Positions 60,279 through 64,000 of a stretch of DNA of 64,000 nt are shown one piece after another. Within the stretch, counting starts at the first letter, position 1, and the number at the start of each line of letters is the position of its first letter. The stretch covers positions 310,001 through 374,000 of the forward strand of contig CAXXFD010000001.1 of the NCBI GenBank assembly GCA_963662905.2. The letters run 5' to 3'. The position numbers and the translations under genes were made by a program. The notes below the pieces were generated by a model. That model worked only from the letters and a program-made list of their open reading frames with translations. It did not search any database and was not told where the DNA came from. This DNA comes from G963662905 sp963662905 (GTDB lineage Bacteria; Bacteroidota; Bacteroidia; Bacteroidales; WRLA01).

Positions 60279-60926
60279 TTACAAATCCACAATCACCCGC
60301 GCTTGCACGTAACCCTGATAAAAGGTAGGGGAACGGCGGGAGAAGAGCTTCATGATTTTGTCCATTTCGTTGTTGAGCAGGTTCATGGCATCATCAACCA
60401 ATTGGTCGATGGCTTTGGTGGCTACGCCTTTGCGGATCTGGTATTCGCGGGGCTTGCCCATCAGTTCCAAAAATTCGTCCATTTCGGCCTGAAGACCGCT
60501 GAGCTGCTCGCTGGTCATACCGTATTCGTTGGTGAGTGTTTCCTGGTTTTCCACAGCTTTCTCAATAATATATTGTACGCGCAGCATAAATTCATCGTAA
60601 GAAAGTCGGAAAATTGTGGAGTAGGCATCGCTCATGCGGCGCGCCAGTTCATCATCGCCATTTATGGTGGCCATAACCTCAATCAGATCGTTGAGGATAT
60701 CGGCTTTTACAGCAATGCTCTTTTTCAGTGTCAGCTTCGACTGACCAAGCGTGGAATGAGCTGCAGCCTGCTCTGTAGCAGCCTGTGCAATGGCAGCCAG
60801 TAATTCATCATATCGGTTTTTGATTTCGCCCAGTTTGGGAATGGATTGCCAGGTGGCGGCATGTTCGTTCAGGTATGCCTGCACGGCATCCATCATGTGC
60901 TTTTTGTTTTCTTGCGTTTGATTCAT
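60279..60926 (-). CDS. helical cytoplasmic protein of unknown function
   Basis: A 215-residue all-helical protein with no signal peptide (MNQTQENKKHMMDAVQAYLNEHAATWQSIPKLGEIKNRYDELLAAI ... MGKPREYQIRKGVATKAIDQLVDDAMNLL). Heptad-like stretches suggest bundles or coiled coils. I do not recognise a named family. An upstream extension to 60977 is open but contains the predicted -7 element, so the ATG at 60926 is preferred. Confidence 0.75.
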   Translation of the reverse strand: MNQTQENKKHMMDAVQAYLNEHAATWQSIPKLGEIKNRYDELLAAIAQAATEQAAAHSTLGQSKLTLKKSIAVKADILNDLIEVMATINGDDELARRMSDAYSTIFRLSYDEFMLRVQYIIEKAVENQETLTNEYGMTSEQLSGLQAEMDEFLELMGKPREYQIRKGVATKAIDQLVDDAMNLLNNEMDKIMKLFSRRSPTFYQGYVQARVIVDL

Positions 60927-60953
60927 CTTAAAACTACTTTTATCTGTTCTTTG

Positions 60954-60961
60954 CAAACTTA
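60954..60961 (-). promoter_or_regulatory. -7 promoter element for the helical-protein gene
   Basis: Minus-strand TAAGTTTG (TAnnTTTG), 28 bases upstream of the chosen ATG; it decides the start. Confidence 0.5.
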
Positions 60962-61143
60962 ATGAAAATTTATTCAAACCCTATTCAAATTTTAAAAAAA
61001 AATTGATCCCATAATCAGACATGCCGTGCATTAGCTGTATGATGTATTCATTGACTTTATAAATACTGTGGCCCCTCATATGCAAAAAGCCACGCATGAA
61101 GAACCTCTCTAAGCCTTACTCCTTCAATGATGTCTTATTAATG

Positions 61144-61381
61144 CTTTGTGCAGCACATAAAATCCTTTATGCAGCAGTTGAATTGCTTTATGCAGCAGCT
61201 GAAATGTTTTATGAAACTTTGAAAACCTTTATGATATAGATGAAACGGCTTATGCAGTACCTGAAATGTTTTGTGCAGCACCTGAAATGGCTTATGCAAG
61301 ACCCGAAGTGTTTTGTGCAGCACCTGAAATGGCTTATGCAAGACCCGAAGTGTTTTGTGCAGCACCTGAAATGGCTTATAC
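61144..61381. repeat. 21-bp minisatellite, about 11 units
   Basis: Units alternate between forms such as TTTTGTGCAGCACCTGAAATG and GCTTATGCAAGACCCGAAGTG. The two right-hand unit pairs form a near-perfect 42-bp tandem repeat; units to the left are more diverged. Because 21 is a multiple of three, both strands stay open (minus strand reads PFQVLHK/TLRVLHK heptads). The rest of the 60927-61660 gap holds the -7 elements and no other gene. Confidence 0.8.
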
Positions 61382-61648
61382 ATGAGTATTTCAGCCTCTC
61401 ATTTAATATCTATGAATTGTAATATGAATAGAAATGCATATTTGCACAGCAATGATAATTTTAACCGTAATCAAGTTACAATAAAGGAAACAGTGTATTG
61501 CAAGGATTATTGATCGATATAAAATTTTTGTGAGCCAAATCTTTTCGAAGTCGAGATTAATAGTCCATTGATTTTGAATGCGGCAGAGGACTTGAGAGGG
61601 TCTAGGTTTTATTGTTGGATATTCGGCACAGCAAAGAAGCAATCTCCC

Positions 61649-61656
61649 TATCTTTG
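61649..61656 (+). promoter_or_regulatory. -7 promoter element for the pseudouridine synthase gene (leaderless)
   Basis: TATCTTTG ends five bases before the A of the ATG at 61661, supporting that start over an upstream in-frame extension. Confidence 0.55.
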
Positions 61657-61660
61657 CCCC

Positions 61661-62356
61661 ATGCAAACAAAAATTCTTTTTCAGGACGATCACATCATCG
61701 TGGTGCATAAGCCTGCGGGTTTGCCGGTGCACAAAAACCAGCATATGCCCAAAGATGCGGATTACCTTTTGAAACAGGTAAATCATTTAACCGGATCGGA
61801 GCTCTTTAATGTCCATCGCCTCGATCAGCCTACTTCCGGTTTGGTGGTTTTGGCCCGCACACAGGAGGCGGCACGGCATTTTGCCAAAGAATTTTCCGAA
61901 AAGCAGGTGGAAAAAAAGTACCTCACTTTGGTCCATGGAGCGCTGGATGCGGTAGGCTCATACGATTTCCGTGTGCACGACAAAAGCAAAAAGCGCAAAA
62001 CAGATGCTTTGACCCACTATCGTTGTATGGGGCAGGGGAAAATCCCTTTGGCATTCCGCGATGATGCAGAACTGCAGATCAGCCTGGCCGAAGTCAGTCC
62101 GCAAACGGGACGATGGCACCAAATCCGGCAGCATTTTGGAGGTACAGGGCATTACATCATTGGAGATAATCAGCACGGCTCGCGCCAGCTCAACCGCGCT
62201 TTAAAAGAATTTCTGGAGCAGGGTCAGTTGGAACTTATGTTGCATGCTTCATCGCTCTCGTTTCGTCATCCGGAAAATATGGAGCTGATGCATTTTGAAG
62301 ATGCTGTTCCCGGTTATTTTCAGGAGATGCTGGAAGGGGTTGGGATAAAGATTTAG
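61661..62356 (+). CDS. truC: RluA-family pseudouridine synthase, TruC-like
   Basis: A 231-residue enzyme. The RluA catalytic signature NVHRLDQPTSGLVVLA contains the nucleophilic Asp of HRLDxxTSG; the start ILFQDDHIIVVHKPAGLPVH and the later ETGRWHQIR-like motif (PQTGRWHQIRQHF) are standard. There is no S4 domain. The short length and DDHIIVVHKPAGLPVH fit TruC (tRNA U65), but rRNA-specific relatives cannot be excluded. It isomerises uridine to pseudouridine. Confidence 0.9.
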   Translation: MQTKILFQDDHIIVVHKPAGLPVHKNQHMPKDADYLLKQVNHLTGSELFNVHRLDQPTSGLVVLARTQEAARHFAKEFSEKQVEKKYLTLVHGALDAVGSYDFRVHDKSKKRKTDALTHYRCMGQGKIPLAFRDDAELQISLAEVSPQTGRWHQIRQHFGGTGHYIIGDNQHGSRQLNRALKEFLEQGQLELMLHASSLSFRHPENMELMHFEDAVPGYFQEMLEGVGIKI

Positions 62357-62431
62357 TCTTTCTCTGAAAAGGAGGAAACCGAAGGCACATAATTCACAAG
62401 TTTATCTTCCATAAAGGCCATGAATTGGCAC

Positions 62432-62462
62432 AAAAAAAGGGCGCCTGTTGCGGGACGCCCTT
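62432..62462 (-). terminator. terminator of the sodium-pump decarboxylase genes
   Basis: On the minus strand AAGGGCG (complement of 62456-62462) pairs with CGCCCTT (complement of 62437-62443), followed by seven T (62432-62438), 24 bases after the beta-subunit stop. Confidence 0.85.
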
Positions 62463-62485
62463 ACACCAAACAATAAACTCACATA

Positions 62486-63823
62486 TTACAACAAAAAGCT
62501 CAGCAGGATACCTGCGGCAACAGCGCTACCAATTACACCGGAAACATTCGGCGCCATAGCGTGCATAAGCAGGTGGTTGGTCGGATCTTCTTTTAAGCCC
62601 TCGTTCTGAACAACGCGTGCACTGTCCGGAACGGCCGATACGCCCGCTGCACCAACCAGTGGGTTTACTTTATTATCTTTAGAAAGGAATACATTCATCA
62701 ATTTGGCAAACAGTACCCCTCCCGAAGTAGCAATCATAAATGAAAGAGCACCCAAAATGAAAATCATGATGGATTGTGGCGTCAGGAAAACATCGGCCTG
62801 TGTGCTGGCTCCAACGGTAATACCGAGCAAAATCGTAACGATATCGATCAGTGCATTACGTGCCGTATCTGCCAAACGCTTGGTTACGCCACTTTCTTTC
62901 AATAGATTTCCAAAGAACAACATACCTAAAAGAGGCAATGAGCTAGGAGATATAAACGCAGTAAGTATAAGTCCTATTATAGGAAAAAAGATTTTTTCTG
63001 TTTTCGAAACAGCTCTTGGTGGCTTCATTCGGATAAGGCGTTCCTTTTTGCTGGTCAGTAATTTCATGATAGGCGGCTGGATAACAGGCACCAGAGCCAT
63101 ATATGAATAAGCAGCAATGGCGATTGGGCCGATGAGGTTTTGGGTTTGCAGGCCGTTGATAATGCCCCCGTTCGCTAATTTGGATGAAAGGAAAATCGCT
63201 GTAGGGCCATCGGCACCACCGATAATACCGATCGAACCGGCTTCCGGAAGGTTAAACCCGAGGAAAAGCGCACCGATCAGGGTAAGGAAAATACCTACCT
63301 GTGCAGCTGCTCCAAGCAGCATCAGGCGTGGATTGGAAATCAGGGATGAAAAATCGGTCATCGCCCCAATCCCAAGGAAAATAAGGGGCGGATAAATCCC
63401 TTTCACTACGCCGTAATACAGGTAATTCATTACACTGCCTTCCTGATAAATACCAAGTTGCAGGTTAATATCCGGATCGTTGAAGAAGGGAATATTTCCG
63501 ATAATAATACCCGTACCAATTGGAATCAGCAGCAGGGGTTCATAATCAAATTTAATTGCCAGATAGATAAAAAACAGACCTACCAGAATCATGATAAAGT
63601 GTCCCCAGGTAATATTCCTGAAGCCGGAATAGCTATAAAATTTATATAATCCCTGGTAAGTAAGCGATTCATTAAAAGGCCTGGAGTCATCATCCTGCTG
63701 AACGACTTCCTGTTTATTATCAGTTTGGGTGGTTTTACCGCTCAGGTCATCTGCAAAGACTGCTGTAAGGATACTGAGCACGGCAATAATCCCAAAAATT
63801 GTCAAAAACTTTCTAAGTGCCAT
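62486..63823 (-). CDS. oadB: sodium-translocating decarboxylase beta subunit
   Basis: A 445-residue integral membrane protein of the OadB/MmdB/GcdB family, with a signal-like N-terminus (about 1-24) and a polar region before the first conserved helix. Landmarks: GALFLGFNLPEAGSIGIIGGADGPTAIFLSSKLA (Asp205 is the conserved ion-coupling Asp), MLFFGNLLKESGVTKRL and AGVSAVPDSARVVQNEG. It decarboxylates carboxybiotin and pumps Na+ outward. The upstream gene encodes the biotin carrier, so the pair belongs to an oxaloacetate or methylmalonyl-CoA decarboxylase; the substrate is set by an alpha subunit outside the window. Confidence 0.95.
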   Translation of the reverse strand: MALRKFLTIFGIIAVLSILTAVFADDLSGKTTQTDNKQEVVQQDDDSRPFNESLTYQGLYKFYSYSGFRNITWGHFIMILVGLFFIYLAIKFDYEPLLLIPIGTGIIIGNIPFFNDPDINLQLGIYQEGSVMNYLYYGVVKGIYPPLIFLGIGAMTDFSSLISNPRLMLLGAAAQVGIFLTLIGALFLGFNLPEAGSIGIIGGADGPTAIFLSSKLANGGIINGLQTQNLIGPIAIAAYSYMALVPVIQPPIMKLLTSKKERLIRMKPPRAVSKTEKIFFPIIGLILTAFISPSSLPLLGMLFFGNLLKESGVTKRLADTARNALIDIVTILLGITVGASTQADVFLTPQSIMIFILGALSFMIATSGGVLFAKLMNVFLSKDNKVNPLVGAAGVSAVPDSARVVQNEGLKEDPTNHLLMHAMAPNVSGVIGSAVAAGILLSFLL

Positions 63824-63857
63824 TTTTGTTCGGCTTTTAAAGGTTCATAAAAAGTGC

Positions 63858-64000
63858 TTACACCAATTCTACCAAAGCAGCTTCCTGAAGGACGTTATCT
63901 CCTACAGTGACTTTAATAGAACCCACAGTTCCGTCGCGTTCGGCCAAAACAACATTCTCCATTTTCATGGCTTCATACATTACAAGCTTATCGCCTTTTT
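63858..64000 (-). CDS. biotin carrier domain of the sodium-pump decarboxylase, 5' part beyond window
   Basis: The minus strand encodes the end of a biotinyl domain: MYEAMKMENVVLAERDGTVGSIKVTVGDNVLQEAALVELV and stop. The Lys in EAMKMEN is the biotin attachment site. It lies 34 bases upstream of the beta subunit gene. It could be a separate gamma/carrier subunit or the end of a larger alpha subunit; the start is outside the window. Confidence 0.9.
   Translation of the reverse strand, partial: KGDKLVMYEAMKMENVVLAERDGTVGSIKVTVGDNVLQEAALVELV

Noticed and set aside
61144..61381. Repeat region as a CRISPR array
   Set aside because: Units are contiguous 21-mers without unique spacers and no cas genes are nearby.
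61240..61422. ORFs across the minisatellite as real genes
   Set aside because: Both strands are open only because the unit is 21 bases; no promoter, start context or homology supports either one.
1..64000. tRNA and rRNA genes
   Set aside because: No cloverleaf arms with a TTCGA loop or rRNA-like segments were noticed in the intergenic gaps; a covariance-model scan would settle it.

Overview
The window is a chromosome segment of a member of the Bacteroidota, probably an anaerobic or facultative one. The evidence is four large secreted proteins with type IX secretion (T9SS) C-terminal sorting domains, a gingipain-type protease, many promoters of the TAnnTTTG (-7) type, and very little Shine-Dalgarno signal. 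A sodium-pumping decarboxylase and a multiheme cytochrome respiratory locus point to anaerobic energy metabolism. The exact genus cannot be read from the sequence.

Layout. 1-17.8 kb is mostly conserved housekeeping: a truncated lipoprotein gene, a gingipain-like C25 protease, ssb, a small membrane methyltransferase, a Na/Ca antiporter, an LpxH-like hydrolase, an M20 dipeptidase, miaB, topA, a DUF2461 protein, and an outer-membrane pair (PorV/PorQ-like barrel plus helix-hairpin-helix barrel protein). Two large imperfect palindromes sit in intergenic gaps here. 18-22 kb holds a small Cys-rich secreted protein and two tandemly duplicated T9SS proteins. 22-32.5 kb holds a YqhD-like alcohol dehydrogenase, an MFS transporter, two 800-residue FtsX/MacB-like permeases and a large T9SS protein.

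32.7-39.2 kb is one minus-strand locus: an octaheme tetrathionate-reductase-family cytochrome c, a cytochrome b fused to a PAS domain, two rhodanese lipoproteins, an OprO/P-type porin and a double-domain exported rhodanese. It reads as an extracytoplasmic sulfur-compound respiration or sulfur-transfer module. Two TGA-N6-TCA palindromes 21 bp apart lie upstream.

39.6-43 kb carries rbfA, a methyltransferase, a LolC/E-like permease and a membrane-bound LuxR regulator. 43.2-51.2 kb carries a truncated permease gene, two intact permeases and a divergent NtrC-type regulator and histidine kinase. Good sigma-54 promoter candidates face both ways from the shared gap.

51.3-58 kb is a young accessory insert. 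It lies between two ~97% identical copies of the 3' end of the histidine kinase gene. Inside are a stand-alone LytTR regulator, two arrays of LytTR-type half-sites 21 bp apart, each the same distance from a -7 element, and two target genes (a lipoprotein and a surface protein). The second target gene is interrupted by a complete IS66-family element with a perfect 8-bp target duplication; removing it restores one open frame. A 171-bp MITE-like element is also present.

58.3-60.2 kb is a DUF4411 PIN-like / ImmA-IrrE metallopeptidase operon with a possible small leading ORF. The end holds an unknown helical protein, a 21-bp minisatellite, a TruC-like pseudouridine synthase, and the beta subunit and biotin-carrier end of a sodium-translocating decarboxylase.
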